Below, one piece after another: positions 1 to 8,215 of a stretch of 10,607 bases of DNA (positions are counted from its first letter, which is position 1; the number at the start of each line of letters is the position of its first letter). The notes below the pieces were generated by a model, which was not told the DNA's origin, ran no database searches, and saw only the letters and a program-made list of their open reading frames with translations. Source of the DNA: Methylibium sp964622685 (GTDB taxonomy: Bacteria > Pseudomonadota > Gammaproteobacteria > Burkholderiales > Burkholderiaceae_C); the NCBI GenBank assembly GCA_964622685.1, contig CAZUUU010000112.1, forward strand, positions 1-10,607, written 5' to 3'. A program made the translations under genes and the position numbers.

Positions 1-239
1 AGGCGAATCGCATGGCCTACTACGGCATCCTCGGCCCCAAGGGCCTGCCGAAGGAGGTCGTCGACAAGATCAGCGCGGCGGTCAAGGCGACGGTGGCGAT
101 GCCCGACGTCAAGAAGCGCATCGAGGACACCGGCTCGCTGCTGGTCCTGAACACGCCGGCCGAGTTCACCCAGCAGATCGAGGCCGAGTTCGCGGTCTAC
201 AAGAAGGTCGTCGAGCAGCAGAAGTTGAAGCTGGACTGA
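1..239 (+). CDS. Bug/TctC-family tripartite tricarboxylate transporter substrate-binding protein, C-terminal part
   Basis: Only the last 78 codons are present; the first complete codon begins at base 3 and the gene runs in from the left. The visible residues have the closing layout of Bug-family periplasmic solute receptors: a GPKGLPKEVVDKI stretch (the usual 'APxGTPxxVVxKL' position), a D-V-K-K-R segment, then G...NTPAEFTQQIEAE and a final K-K-V-V-E helix ending in KLKLD. Bug proteins bind carboxylates or related small organic compounds in the periplasm, and many are orphans without linked membrane subunits. Ligand specificity cannot be inferred from this fragment. The ATG at base 12 is internal, since the frame is open upstream and a complete family member is about 320 residues. 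A hairpin terminator follows at once, so this gene probably ends its transcription unit. Confidence 0.85.
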   Translation, partial: ANRMAYYGILGPKGLPKEVVDKISAAVKATVAMPDVKKRIEDTGSLLVLNTPAEFTQQIEAEFAVYKKVVEQQKLKLD

Positions 240-259
240 CGCGCGCCGCCTCGTGCACG

Positions 260-286
260 GGCCGCCTTCGGGCGGCTCTTGCTTTT
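260..286 (+). terminator. Rho-independent terminator after the Bug-family gene
   Basis: A perfect 6-bp stem GCCGCC/GGCGGC (261-266 with 271-276) encloses a stable TTCG tetraloop. It is followed by TCTTGCTTTT (277-286), a T-rich though interrupted tail. The hairpin starts 21 bp after the stop codon at 237-239, so it fits intrinsic termination of the upstream gene and separates it from xerD. Confidence 0.75.
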
Positions 287-301
287 GGGCACACTGGCAG
301 C

Positions 302-1231
302 GTGACCAAGAAGCCGATCGAGGACCTGCCCCCGCCGCCGGCCGACAGCGCAGCCGCGATCGACCGCTTCCTCGACGCGCTGTGGATCGAGGACGGGCTC
401 AGCGCCAACACGCTGGCCGCCTACCGGCGCGACCTGACGCTCTACGCACAGTGGCTGGGCCAGGAGGCCGGGCGCGCCCTCGACGACAGCCGCGAGGCCG
501 ACCTGCAGGCCTACGCCGTGGCACGCCACGCCGGCACGCGCGCGACCAGCGCCAACCGGCGGCTGACGGTGTTCAAGCGCTACTTCCGCTGGGCGCTGCG
601 CGAGAAGCGCATCGTGGCCGACCCGACGCTGCGCCTGCTGCCGGCCCGCCAGCCGCTGCGCGTGCCCAAGACCCTGAGCGAGGCCCAGGTCGAGGCGCTG
701 CTCGGCGCACCGGATGTCGAAACGGCCTTGGGCCTGCGCGACCGCGCGATGCTCGAGCTGATGTACGCCAGCGGGCTGCGGGTCAGCGAGCTGGTGACGC
801 TGAAGTCCGTGCACGTCGGCATGGCCGAGGCGGCACTGCGCGTCACGGGCAAGGGCAGCAAGGAGCGTCTCGTGCCCTTCGGCGAGGAGGCGCACGCCTG
901 GCTGCAGCGTTACCTGAAGGAGGCGCGCGCGGCCATCCTGGGCGGTCAGGCGAGCGACGCGCTGTTCGTCACCGCTCGCGGCGGCGCGATGACGCGCCAG
1001 GCCTTCTGGCTGCTGATCAAGAAGCACGCCCGGGCGGCCGGCGTGGCCGTGCCGTTGTCGCCGCACACGCTGCGGCATGCCTTCGCGACCCACCTGCTGA
1101 ACCACGGTGCCGACCTGCGTGCGGTGCAGATGCTGCTGGGCCACGCCGACATCTCGACGACGACGATCTACACCCACGTGGCGCGCGAGCGCCTGAAGCA
1201 GCTGCACGCGCAGCACCACCCCCGCGGCTGA
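302..1231 (+). CDS. xerD: Site-specific tyrosine recombinase XerD
   Basis: The 309-residue protein has the usual size for XerC/XerD, which resolve chromosome dimers at dif during division. An N-terminal SAM-like DNA-binding domain (about residues 17-105, with the SANTLAAYRRDL motif) precedes the catalytic domain. All catalytic residues are visible: R160 (ASGLRVSEL), K184 (VTGKGSKERL), H255 and R258 (SPHTLRHAF), H281 (LLGHADIST) and nucleophile Y290 (TTIYTHV). The tail RERLKQLHAQHHPRG is the XerD-type C-terminus through which XerC and XerD contact each other, and the NHGADLRAVQMLLGH stretch also favours XerD over XerC. The start is GTG at 302, chosen because the family N-terminus begins just after it; no Shine-Dalgarno precedes it. 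A -10-like CACACT at 290-295 ends 6 nt before the GTG, so the mRNA may be leaderless. No dif site was recognised nearby. Confidence 0.93.
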   Translation: MTKKPIEDLPPPPADSAAAIDRFLDALWIEDGLSANTLAAYRRDLTLYAQWLGQEAGRALDDSREADLQAYAVARHAGTRATSANRRLTVFKRYFRWALREKRIVADPTLRLLPARQPLRVPKTLSEAQVEALLGAPDVETALGLRDRAMLELMYASGLRVSELVTLKSVHVGMAEAALRVTGKGSKERLVPFGEEAHAWLQRYLKEARAAILGGQASDALFVTARGGAMTRQAFWLLIKKHARAAGVAVPLSPHTLRHAFATHLLNHGADLRAVQMLLGHADISTTTIYTHVARERLKQLHAQHHPRG

Positions 1232-1247
1232 GTCTCTGGTCACGCCG

Positions 1248-1276
1248 GCTGGGCCCCCGGGGCGAAATGGCCCAGC
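1248..1276 (+). terminator. Strong hairpin downstream of xerD (possible terminator, no T tract)
   Basis: A perfect 8-bp inverted repeat, GCTGGGCC (1248-1255) with GGCCCAGC (1269-1276), encloses a 13-nt loop and lies 17 bp beyond the xerD stop codon. No run of T follows, so it is not a classical intrinsic terminator. It could pause polymerase, protect the 3' end of the xerD message, or act with Rho. A second weaker stem, CGGGC/GCCCG, lies at 1284-1298. Confidence 0.4.
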
Positions 1277-1295
1277 GCGACCGCGGGCCTTGAGC

Positions 1296-1307
1296 CCGTG
1301 CTACTGT
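1296..1307 (+). promoter_or_regulatory. Possible extended -10 promoter element for the protease-MoxR cluster
   Basis: TACTGT at 1302-1307 sits in the context GTGCTACTGT, with a TG one base upstream as in an extended -10. It resembles the GGTGCTACAGT upstream of sucA in this same window (9852-9862), which gives it some support. No -35 hexamer is recognisable at 16-18 bp spacing. Transcription from here would give a leader of roughly 45 nt before the protease gene. Confidence 0.3.
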
Positions 1308-1359
1308 CACGGCGACGAGTACGGCGACCCGCACCGCGGGCCGCGAACCGGGGGTGGCG

Positions 1360-2301
1360 ATGAGAAGGGCGACGCTCTACAGCCGGTCTCCACGAACGCA
1401 GGCGCGGGCCGCCGCAGCGTCGGTGCAGCTGCCGCCGGCGGCCGCCGAGGCGGCGGTCGCAGCACCCGCCACGCCCCGGCCGGCGCGCTGGCGCGGGTGG
1501 CTGGCGCGGCATCCGCGGACGCTCGGCTTCGTCGGCGCGCTGGCGCTGGTGCTGCTGGTCGGTGCGGCCTGGCAGGCCGGGCTGCGCCAGTCGGTGGTGC
1601 CGCCGCTGACGCAGAAGGACATCGACGCCGCGGTCCTGCACACGCTGCAGACCAAGGACCTGCCGTCGCGCGCCGCCAAGGCCGCAGCGGCGGTGATGCC
1701 CTCGCTGGTGCGCGTGCGCACCGAACTGCCCGACGACCGTCGCAACCTCGACCTGCCGCGGCCGCGCGCGACCGGCAGCGGCATCATCATCAAGGAAGAC
1801 GGCACGGTGCTGACCAGCCTGCACGTGGTCGTCGGCGCCGAACGCATCATGGTGTCGCTGCACGACGGCACCGAGATCGAGGCCACGCTGGCCGGCGCCC
1901 GTCCCGACAAGGACCTGGCGGTGCTGAAGCTGCGCAAGCTGCCGGACGAGGGCGTGCAGCCGGCCACGCTGCGACCGACCGCCGGCCTGCAGCCGGGCGA
2001 CGAGGTGGTGGCGGTGGGCTTCCCGTTCGGCATCGGCCCCAGCGTGTCGGCCGGCGTCGTGTCCGGCCTGGGCCGCGAGCACCGGGCCGGCGACGGCCGC
2101 ACCCTGCTGTCCAACCTGATCCAGTTCGATGCGGCCGCCAACCCGGGCAACTCGGGCGGGCCGCTGCTGACGCTCGACGGCCAGGTCGTCGGCATCGTCG
2201 CGGCGATCATGAACCCGACGGACCAGGCGGTCTTCATCGGCATCGGCCTGGCCGTGCCGATCGAGGACGCCGCGGCGGCCGCCGGCATGCCGCCTGCTTG
2301 A
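1360..2301 (+). CDS. Membrane-anchored trypsin-like serine protease (S1C/HtrA-like, no PDZ domain)
   Basis: The 313-residue protein has an Ala/Pro/Arg-rich N-terminal segment (1-54), one membrane helix (about 55-72, FVGALALVLLVGAAW) and an S1C protease domain (about 103-305). The triad is visible: H155 (TSLHVVVG), D185 (PDKDLAVLKL) and S265 (NPGNSGGPL). Arginines before the helix imply N-in topology, placing the protease in the periplasm. DegP/DegS/DegQ carry one or two C-terminal PDZ domains; here the protein stops right after the protease fold, so activation must differ from PDZ-peptide sensing. The ATG at 1360 is preferred over GTG at 1354, because GGGGGTG (1350-1356) can serve as its ribosome site. 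moxR starts 26 bp downstream on the same strand, so co-transcription is likely. The natural substrate is unknown. Confidence 0.85.
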   Translation: MRRATLYSRSPRTQARAAAASVQLPPAAAEAAVAAPATPRPARWRGWLARHPRTLGFVGALALVLLVGAAWQAGLRQSVVPPLTQKDIDAAVLHTLQTKDLPSRAAKAAAAVMPSLVRVRTELPDDRRNLDLPRPRATGSGIIIKEDGTVLTSLHVVVGAERIMVSLHDGTEIEATLAGARPDKDLAVLKLRKLPDEGVQPATLRPTAGLQPGDEVVAVGFPFGIGPSVSAGVVSGLGREHRAGDGRTLLSNLIQFDAAANPGNSGGPLLTLDGQVVGIVAAIMNPTDQAVFIGIGLAVPIEDAAAAAGMPPA

Positions 2302-2327
2302 CCCCTCCGACCCTCGCAGGACTTCCG

Positions 2328-3358
<1,031 letters not shown>

Positions 3359-3362
<4 letters not shown>

Positions 3363-4327
3363 AGGCGACCCTGCCTCCCGGCCTGGACGCCGAGCGGCTG
3401 CTGCTGCGGCTCGAATGGCGCGTGCTGCGACGCCTGGACGGCGCGCTGCACGGCGACTACCGCGGGCTGCTGCGCGGCGTCGGCGACGACCTGGCGGACC
3501 TGCGCGAGTACCAGACCCACGACGACGTGCGCCACATCGACTGGAACGTCACCGCCCGGCTGGGCGTGCCGCATGTCCGCGAGTACCACGAGGACCGCGA
3601 CCTGACGGCCTGGTTCCTGGTGGACCTGAGCGCCTCGTCGGAGATCGGCGCGCGCACGTCGCGGGCCACGATGGCGCTGGACTTCGTCGCGACGCTGGCG
3701 CGCCTGCTGGCCCATCGCGGCAACCGCGTCGGCGCGCTGCGCTACCGGCAGGGCGTCGATGCGGTCGTCATGACCGGCAGCGGCCGCCGGCACGTGCTGC
3801 GATTGATCCACCAGCTGCTGCAGCCGGGACGCGCCACGCCGCGGCGCGGCCGGACGCCGGTGCCGGCCGGCACGCGGCTGCACGAGCTGCTGGAGGCCGC
3901 GCAGCCCTTGCTGAAGCGGCGCTCGCAGGTCTTCGTCGTGTCCGACTTCCTCAGCGAGCCCGGCTGGGAGACGCCGCTGGCGCAGCTGGCGCAGCGCCAT
4001 GACGTGGTCGCCGTGCGCCTGACCGACCCGCTGGACGGCGAGCTGCCCGACCTGGGCCTGCTGCTGATGGGCGATGCCGAAACCGGCGAGCAGATCCTGG
4101 TCGACACCCACGACCGGCGTTTCCGCGTCCGCCATGCCGAGGCCGTGGCGCGGCGCGAGGCGGCGCTGCAGGCCGCGCTGGGCAGCGCGGGCGTCGATGC
4201 GCTCGAGCTGTCGAGCAACGATGACCTGGCCGAGGCGCTGCTGCACTTCGTGCGGCTGCGGCGCCGTGTGGCGCAGCGGCTCGCGGGCGGTGGGACCGCA
4301 GGCGCGGAAATGGGAGTCCGCACATGA
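3359..4327 (+). CDS. DUF58 domain-containing protein, MoxR partner
   Basis: The 322-residue protein has the DUF58 signature: a GDYRGLLRGVGDDLADLREYQ segment followed by DDVRHIDWNVTARLG (55-69) and VREYHEDRDLTAWFLVDLSAS (73-93). The strand FLVDLSAS contains a DxSxS pattern (D89, S91, S93) like a VWA metal-ion-dependent adhesion site, and VVSDF (194-197) resembles a second VWA strand. DUF58 proteins are nearly always encoded beside MoxR ATPases and are thought to be their cytoplasmic or membrane partners; this one has no membrane helix and should be cytosolic. It starts at ATG 3359 inside the moxR stop (ATGA) and ends in an ATGA overlap with the BatA-like gene, so three subunits are tightly coupled. 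The biochemical activity is unproven for the family. Confidence 0.9.
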
Positions 4328-5397
4328 TCCCCGTCAGCTTCGTCTGGCCCGAGCTGCTGTGGGCCCTTTTGCTGGTGCCGCTGCTGGTGCTGCTGTACCT
4401 GTGGCTGCTGCGGCGTCGCCGCCGCGCGGCCCTGCGCTACGCCAGCCTGGCGCTGGTCAAGGAGGCCATGGGTTCCGCCTCCGCCTGGCGGCGTCACGTG
4501 CCGCCGGCGCTCTTCCTGCTGGCGCTGGCCGCGCTGCTGGTGGCGCTGGCGCGACCGCAGGCGGTGCTGAGCCTGCCCAGCCAGCAGCAGACCGTCATCC
4601 TCGCGATGGACGTCTCCGGCAGCATGCGGGCGACCGACGTCGAGCCGAGCCGGCTCGAGGCGGCGCAGTCGGCAGCGCGCGCCTTCGTGGCCGACCAGCC
4701 GCCGAACACGCGCGTCGGCGTCGTCGCCTTCGCGGCGACAGCCCAGCTGGTGCAGGCGCCGACGCGCAGCCGCGAGGACGTGCTGGCCGCGATCGACCGC
4801 TTCCAGCTCCAGCGCGCCACCGCCACCGGCAGCGGCCTGGTGGTCGCGCTTGCGGCGCTGTTTCCCGACCACAACCTCAGCGTCGAGGCGCTGCAGCGCA
4901 GCCAGTCCGGCGCCGACGCGCGACGCGGCGTCCCGCTGGGCGGGCGCGAGGCGGCGACCGGGCCGAAGCCGCCCGTCGAAGTCACGCCGGTGCCGGCCGG
5001 GTCGCACAACGAGGCCGTCATCATCCTGTTGTCCGACGGGCAACGCACCACCGGCCCCGACCCGCTGGCCGCGGCGCGGCTGGCGGCCGATCGCGGCGTG
5101 CGCGTCTACACCGTCGGCGTCGGCACGCCCGAAGGCACGACGATCGGCTTCGAGGGCTGGTCGGTGCACGTGCGGCTGGACGAGGACACGCTCAAGAGCA
5201 TCGCCACCATGACCCAGGGCGAGTACTTCCGCGCCGGCACCGCCACCGACCTCAAGAAGATCTACGAGACGCTGAACACCCGCATCGTCCTGGAAACCCG
5301 CCAGACCGAGGTGACCGCGCTGGTGGCGGGAGCGGCCCTGCTCCTCCTGCTGCTGTCGGGCGGCCTCTCGGTGGCGTGGTTCCATCGGGTGCTGTGA
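4324..5397 (+). CDS. BatA-like VWA-domain membrane protein
   Basis: The 357-residue protein has two N-terminal membrane helices (about 11-29 and 60-76), a VWA domain (about 90-320) and a C-terminal helix (about 331-351). The metal site is complete: DVSGSM (D96, S98, S100), T168 in the ATATGSG loop and D238 in LLSDGQ. The arginine-rich loop at 30-34 between helices 1 and 2 is predicted cytoplasmic, which puts the VWA domain in the periplasm. Architecture and N-terminal sequence (FVWPELLWALLLVPLL) match BatA proteins of the aerotolerance-type MoxR operons. Residues about 183-229 form a Pro/Gly/Ala-rich insertion before the D238 strand. It overlaps the DUF58 gene by ATGA and the GNAT gene by GTGA. 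No batB, batD or DUF4381 gene follows, so the set is reduced. Confidence 0.9.
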   Translation: MIPVSFVWPELLWALLLVPLLVLLYLWLLRRRRRAALRYASLALVKEAMGSASAWRRHVPPALFLLALAALLVALARPQAVLSLPSQQQTVILAMDVSGSMRATDVEPSRLEAAQSAARAFVADQPPNTRVGVVAFAATAQLVQAPTRSREDVLAAIDRFQLQRATATGSGLVVALAALFPDHNLSVEALQRSQSGADARRGVPLGGREAATGPKPPVEVTPVPAGSHNEAVIILLSDGQRTTGPDPLAAARLAADRGVRVYTVGVGTPEGTTIGFEGWSVHVRLDEDTLKSIATMTQGEYFRAGTATDLKKIYETLNTRIVLETRQTEVTALVAGAALLLLLLSGGLSVAWFHRVL

Positions 5398-5963
5398 GAC
5401 GGCCGGCGCCGATCGAGTTCGACACCGCTCGCTTGCGCTTGCGCGTCTGGCGCGATGCCGACCGGGCGCCGTTCGCGGCGCTGAACGCCGATCCGCAGGT
5501 GATGGCATTCTTTCCCGCACCGATCGACCGCGAGGCCAGCGATGCCAGCATCGATGCCTGGCAGGCGCAGTTCGTCGAGCGCGGCTGGAGCAACTGGGCG
5601 GCGGCGCGGCGCGACTCCGGCGACTTCATTGGCTTCGTCGGGCTGTCGGTGCCGCGGCGGGCGCTGCGGTTCTCTCCCTGCGTCGAGATCGGCTGGCGCC
5701 TGGCGCGCGCCCATTGGGGTCTGGGCTTCGCCACCGAGGCGGCGCTCGGGGCCTTGCGCGTGGGCTTCGAGCAGCTGTCGTTGCCGGAGATCGTGTCGTT
5801 CACGGCGCTCGGCAACCGCCGCTCGCGCGCGGTGATGGAGCGCATCGGCATGCAGGACGCCTCCGAGGACTTCGACCATCCCGGCGTTTCGGTGGGCCAT
5901 CCGCTGCGGCGGCACTGCCTGTACCGCCTGTCGCGTGCAGCCTGGGCCGCGCGCCAGCCCTGA
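5394..5963 (+). CDS. GNAT-family N-acetyltransferase (RimJ/RimL-like)
   Basis: The 189-residue protein begins with the TARLRLRVWRDADRAPFAALN pattern (11-31) of RimJ/RimL-type GNAT enzymes. It continues with PCVEIGWRLARAHWGLGFATEA (95-116), where the W-G-L-G-F-A-T-E-A turn is the acetyl-CoA pyrophosphate loop, and ends the fold with the IVSFTALGNRRSRAVMERIGM segment (133-153). These enzymes acetylate amines on proteins, peptides or small molecules; the acceptor cannot be predicted. The start is GTG at 5394, overlapping the BatA-like stop as GTGA. This is the only start that fits the family N-terminus, because the frame is open far upstream through an overlapping shadow. The overlap makes it the probable last cistron of the MoxR cluster, although function in that system is only suggested by position. 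Confidence 0.85.
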   Translation: MRRPAPIEFDTARLRLRVWRDADRAPFAALNADPQVMAFFPAPIDREASDASIDAWQAQFVERGWSNWAAARRDSGDFIGFVGLSVPRRALRFSPCVEIGWRLARAHWGLGFATEAALGALRVGFEQLSLPEIVSFTALGNRRSRAVMERIGMQDASEDFDHPGVSVGHPLRRHCLYRLSRAAWAARQP

Positions 5964-5982
5964 GCGCGCGCCCTTGCATGCG

Positions 5983-6012
5983 TTCACGAGGCCGCCATCA
6001 CGCTGCGCTAAG
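5983..6012 (+). promoter_or_regulatory. Predicted promoter of the PAP2-like gene
   Basis: TTCACG (5983-5988, 4 of 6 bases of TTGACA) and GCTAAG (6007-6012, 3 of 6 bases of TATAAT) are separated by 18 bp. The -10-like box ends 7 nt before the ATG at 6020, so transcription would begin at or next to the start codon. No Shine-Dalgarno precedes that ATG. Confidence 0.4.
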
Positions 6013-6019
6013 CTCGCGC

Positions 6020-6745
6020 ATGCCTTTCGACGGTGCCCGGACTCCCGCAACGCCCTGGTGGCGCCAGCTCGGGCCGCGCGTGCGGACACTGGCGCCCTAC
6101 AAGGCGATCGGCACCATGTTGATCATCCCGGTCTTCTTCTGGGCCTACTTCTGGGTGCTGCACCATCCGCAGGGCGAGGTGACGGTGATGCCGCTCACCT
6201 GGCTGGACGGCGTGATCGGCTTCGAACCGGCGGCGATCCCGCTGTACGTGTCGCTGTGGCTCTACGTGTCGCTCGCGCCAGCGTTCCTGAAGGACCGCCG
6301 CGAGGTCGTGTCGTACGCGGTCGCGACCATTGCGCTCAGCGTGGTCGGTCTGCTGATCTTCCTGCTGTGGCCGACGACGGTGGCCGTCAGCGACGCCGAC
6401 TGGGGCGCGCACGCCTCGCTGGCCTTCCTGAAGGAGCTGGACGCGCCGCGCAACGCCTGCCCCTCGCTGCACGTGGCCTTCGCGGTCTTCACCGGGCTGT
6501 GGTTCGAGCGGATGCTGCGCGAGATGGCGGCCGGTGGGCTCCCGCGCGTCTTGAATGCGCTGTGGTGCCTGGGGATCCTCTGGTCGACGATGGCGATCCG
6601 CCAGCATGTCGCGCTCGACGCCTATGCCGGCACCGCGCTGGGTGCGGTCGCGGCCTGGTTGCACATGCGCTGGCTCGACCGGGCGGCTGTGGGGTCCGCC
6701 GCCGTGCCGGCCCCCGGGACCTTGCCCATCGCGTCGGGCAAGTAG
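6020..6745 (+). CDS. PAP2-superfamily membrane phosphatase/transferase (Aur1-like, PAP2_3 type)
   Basis: The 241-residue integral membrane protein has about six helices (roughly 31-47, 74-90, 98-117, 150-163, 177-193, 200-217). The active-site motifs are CPSLH (147-151) and S-T-x5-H-x3-D (S189, T190, H196, D200). In classical PAP2 phosphatases the second motif is SR-x5-H-x3-D; the ST form and the CPSLH block match the Aur1/PAP2_3 branch, which includes inositol-phosphorylceramide synthases and bacterial relatives. The canonical K-x6-RP motif is not visible, which also fits that branch. Likely substrates are membrane lipid phosphates or head groups, but the specific reaction is unknown. ATG 6020 follows a -10-like hexamer directly and has no ribosome site. 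The gap from the GNAT gene is 56 bp, so it probably has its own promoter. Confidence 0.8.
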   Translation: MPFDGARTPATPWWRQLGPRVRTLAPYKAIGTMLIIPVFFWAYFWVLHHPQGEVTVMPLTWLDGVIGFEPAAIPLYVSLWLYVSLAPAFLKDRREVVSYAVATIALSVVGLLIFLLWPTTVAVSDADWGAHASLAFLKELDAPRNACPSLHVAFAVFTGLWFERMLREMAAGGLPRVLNALWCLGILWSTMAIRQHVALDAYAGTALGAVAAWLHMRWLDRAAVGSAAVPAPGTLPIASGK

Positions 6746-6778
6746 TGCGCGGCCAGCCGGCCGCCGAGGCGCCGCGGA

Positions 6779-6784
6779 GACAAT
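6779..6784 (+). promoter_or_regulatory. -10-like element of the marC-family gene
   Basis: GACAAT (4 of 6 consensus bases) ends 6 nt before the ATG at 6791. No Shine-Dalgarno lies between them and no convincing -35 is present. The spacing predicts transcription starting at the initiation codon, hence a leaderless message. Confidence 0.4.
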
Positions 6785-6790
6785 CGCGGC

Positions 6791-7393
6791 ATGGATCACA
6801 GCTTCGTCTCCGCCTTCGTCCTGCTGCTGCTGGTGCTGGACCCCTTCGGCAGCCTGCCGATCTTCATCTCGGTGCTCAAGGGCGTCTCGCCGCCGCGGCG
6901 CAAGCTGATCGCGCTGCGCGAGTCGCTGATCGCGCTGGGCGTGCTGCTGGGCTTCATGTTCTCGGGCGAGGGCTTCCTGGCGCTGATGCACCTGTCCGAG
7001 CGCTCGCTAGAGGTGGCCGGCGGCGTGATCCTGCTGATCATCGCGATCCGCATGATCTTCAGCTCGGGTTCGCAGATCTATGCCTCCGAAGGCGGCGCGC
7101 GCGAGCCGCTGATCTTTCCGCTGGCCGTTCCCCTGCTGGCCGGGCCGTCGGCGATGGCGACCGTGCTGCTGCTGGCCTCGCGCCAGCCCGAGAAGCTGAT
7201 GCAGTGGGTCGGCGCCGTCACGGCCGCGATGGCGGTGTGCGCGCTGGTGATGCTGGCGGCCGAGCGCATCCGCAAGCTGCTCGGGCACTCGATGGTGTCG
7301 GCGCTGGAGAAGCTGATGGGCCTGGTGCTGACCGCCATCGCCGTCGAGATGATCCTGGCGGGACTGAAGCGCTACTTCGTGGGGGGGCTCTAA
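6791..7393 (+). CDS. MarC/YhgN-family integral membrane protein (UPF0056)
   Basis: The 200-residue protein has six predicted helices and the two family signatures: L-V-L-D-P-F-G-S-L-P-I-F (14-25) near the N-terminus and V-P-L-L-A-G-P-S-A (113-121) at the middle, which mark the two halves of an internally repeated fold. The A-G-G-V-I-L-L-I-I-A-I-R-M-I-F helix (76-90) is also typical. MarC was once linked to multiple antibiotic resistance in E. coli, a link since withdrawn; the transported substrate, if any, is unknown. Length is normal for the family. The gene ends in a run of seven G (7381-7387) just before the stop. Three bases later comes the stop of the opposing DUF455 gene, with no terminator visible between them. 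Confidence 0.9.
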   Translation: MDHSFVSAFVLLLLVLDPFGSLPIFISVLKGVSPPRRKLIALRESLIALGVLLGFMFSGEGFLALMHLSERSLEVAGGVILLIIAIRMIFSSGSQIYASEGGAREPLIFPLAVPLLAGPSAMATVLLLASRQPEKLMQWVGAVTAAMAVCALVMLAAERIRKLLGHSMVSALEKLMGLVLTAIAVEMILAGLKRYFVGGL

Positions 7394-7396
7394 AGC

Positions 7397-8212
7397 TCAG
7401 GCGCTCAACCAGGCCATCTCCTCGGCCGTGAAGCCCGCGGCCCCGCGGGCTTCCAGGTTCAGCGGCGGCCGCGGCTTCGGCGCGTCGTAGCGCTCGGCGA
7501 GCTGCGGGTAGAGCGCCACCGGGTCCAGCCCATCGCGTTCGCAGAGCCAGCGGTACCAGCGGTTGCCGATGGCGACGTGGCCGATCTCGTCGCGCAGGAT
7601 GACGGCCAGGATCTCGACCGCGCGCCGGTCGCCGGCCCGCGCGAACTTGCGCTGCAGCGGCGGCGTGGCGTCCAGGCCGCGTGCTTCGAGCGTGCGCGGC
7701 ACGAGCGCCATGCGCGCGACCGGATCGTGGGCGGTGTGCGCGGTCATGGTCCACAGGCCGTCGTGGGCATCGAAGTCGCCGTAGTCGTGACCGAGCGATT
7801 GCAAGTGCTCGCGCAGCAGCGAGAAGTGGTGCGCCTCCTCGCCGGCGACGCGGACCCAGTCGCGGTAGTAGGCCGCGGGCAGGCCGGCAAAGCGCCAGAC
7901 GGCATCGAGTGCCAGGTTGATGGCGTTGAACTCGATGTGCGCGATGGCATGCAGCAGGCCGGCGCGGCCCTCGGGCGTCGAGACCGGCCGCTGGCGCACC
8001 TGCAGGGCCGGCTGCAGCACCGGGCGCGCCGGGCGACCGGGCAGGTCGCCGACGGGCTGCAATTCGGCGACGACGTCGAGCGGGCCGTCGTCTCGCCGCA
8101 GCGCCAGCGCGCGGGCCGCGTCGACCTTGCTGCCGGGCTCGGTCTCCTGCAGCGCGTCCAGGGCCGCGCGGCGCAGGTCCGGCAGGGGCGAGGCGGCAGT
8201 CGGGGCAGGCAT
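7397..8212 (-). CDS. DUF455 ferritin-like domain protein
   Basis: The 271-residue protein matches the DUF455 ferritin-like family (Pfam PF04305). A four-helix bundle carries the expected carboxylate/histidine ligands: A-H-I-E (E94), G-E-E-A-H-H (125-129), R-T-L-E-A-R-G-L-D (E176) and R-D-E-I-G-H (E209, H212). This pattern predicts a non-haem di-iron or similar metal centre; no reaction is established for the family. Length is typical. The start at 8212 (MPAPTAAS) is preferred over the in-frame ATG at 8245, because CATAAT on the same strand (8225-8220) ends 7 nt before it, which would give a leaderless message. The upstream ATG would also overlap the divergent gene. It converges with the marC-family gene and diverges from the carbonic-anhydrase-like gene. 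Confidence 0.88.
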   Translation of the reverse strand: MPAPTAASPLPDLRRAALDALQETEPGSKVDAARALALRRDDGPLDVVAELQPVGDLPGRPARPVLQPALQVRQRPVSTPEGRAGLLHAIAHIEFNAINLALDAVWRFAGLPAAYYRDWVRVAGEEAHHFSLLREHLQSLGHDYGDFDAHDGLWTMTAHTAHDPVARMALVPRTLEARGLDATPPLQRKFARAGDRRAVEILAVILRDEIGHVAIGNRWYRWLCERDGLDPVALYPQLAERYDAPKPRPPLNLEARGAAGFTAEEMAWLSA

Positions 8213-8215
8213 CCG

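Noticed and set aside
197..1243. 348-codon open frame on the minus strand opposite xerD
   Set aside because: Antisense shadow of a complete xerD with all catalytic residues.
1290..1307. TTGAGC and TACTGT as a -35/-10 promoter pair
   Set aside because: The spacer is only 6 bp, far from 16-18 bp; only the extended -10 is kept as a weak candidate.
240..1353. A dif recombination site near xerD
   Set aside because: I looked for a 28-bp dif-like arrangement of two imperfect inverted arms around a 6-bp centre in the flanking intergenic regions and saw none.
1290..2327. Long N-terminal extension of the moxR frame (would give a 690-residue protein)
   Set aside because: The extension is a repetitive Arg/Gly/Ala translation over the protease gene; the MoxR fold is complete from ATG 2328, which has its own ribosome site.
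3742..5520. 592-codon open frame on the minus strand opposite the DUF58, BatA-like and GNAT genes
   Set aside because: Low-complexity shadow translation with no family features; it crosses three overlapping genuine genes.
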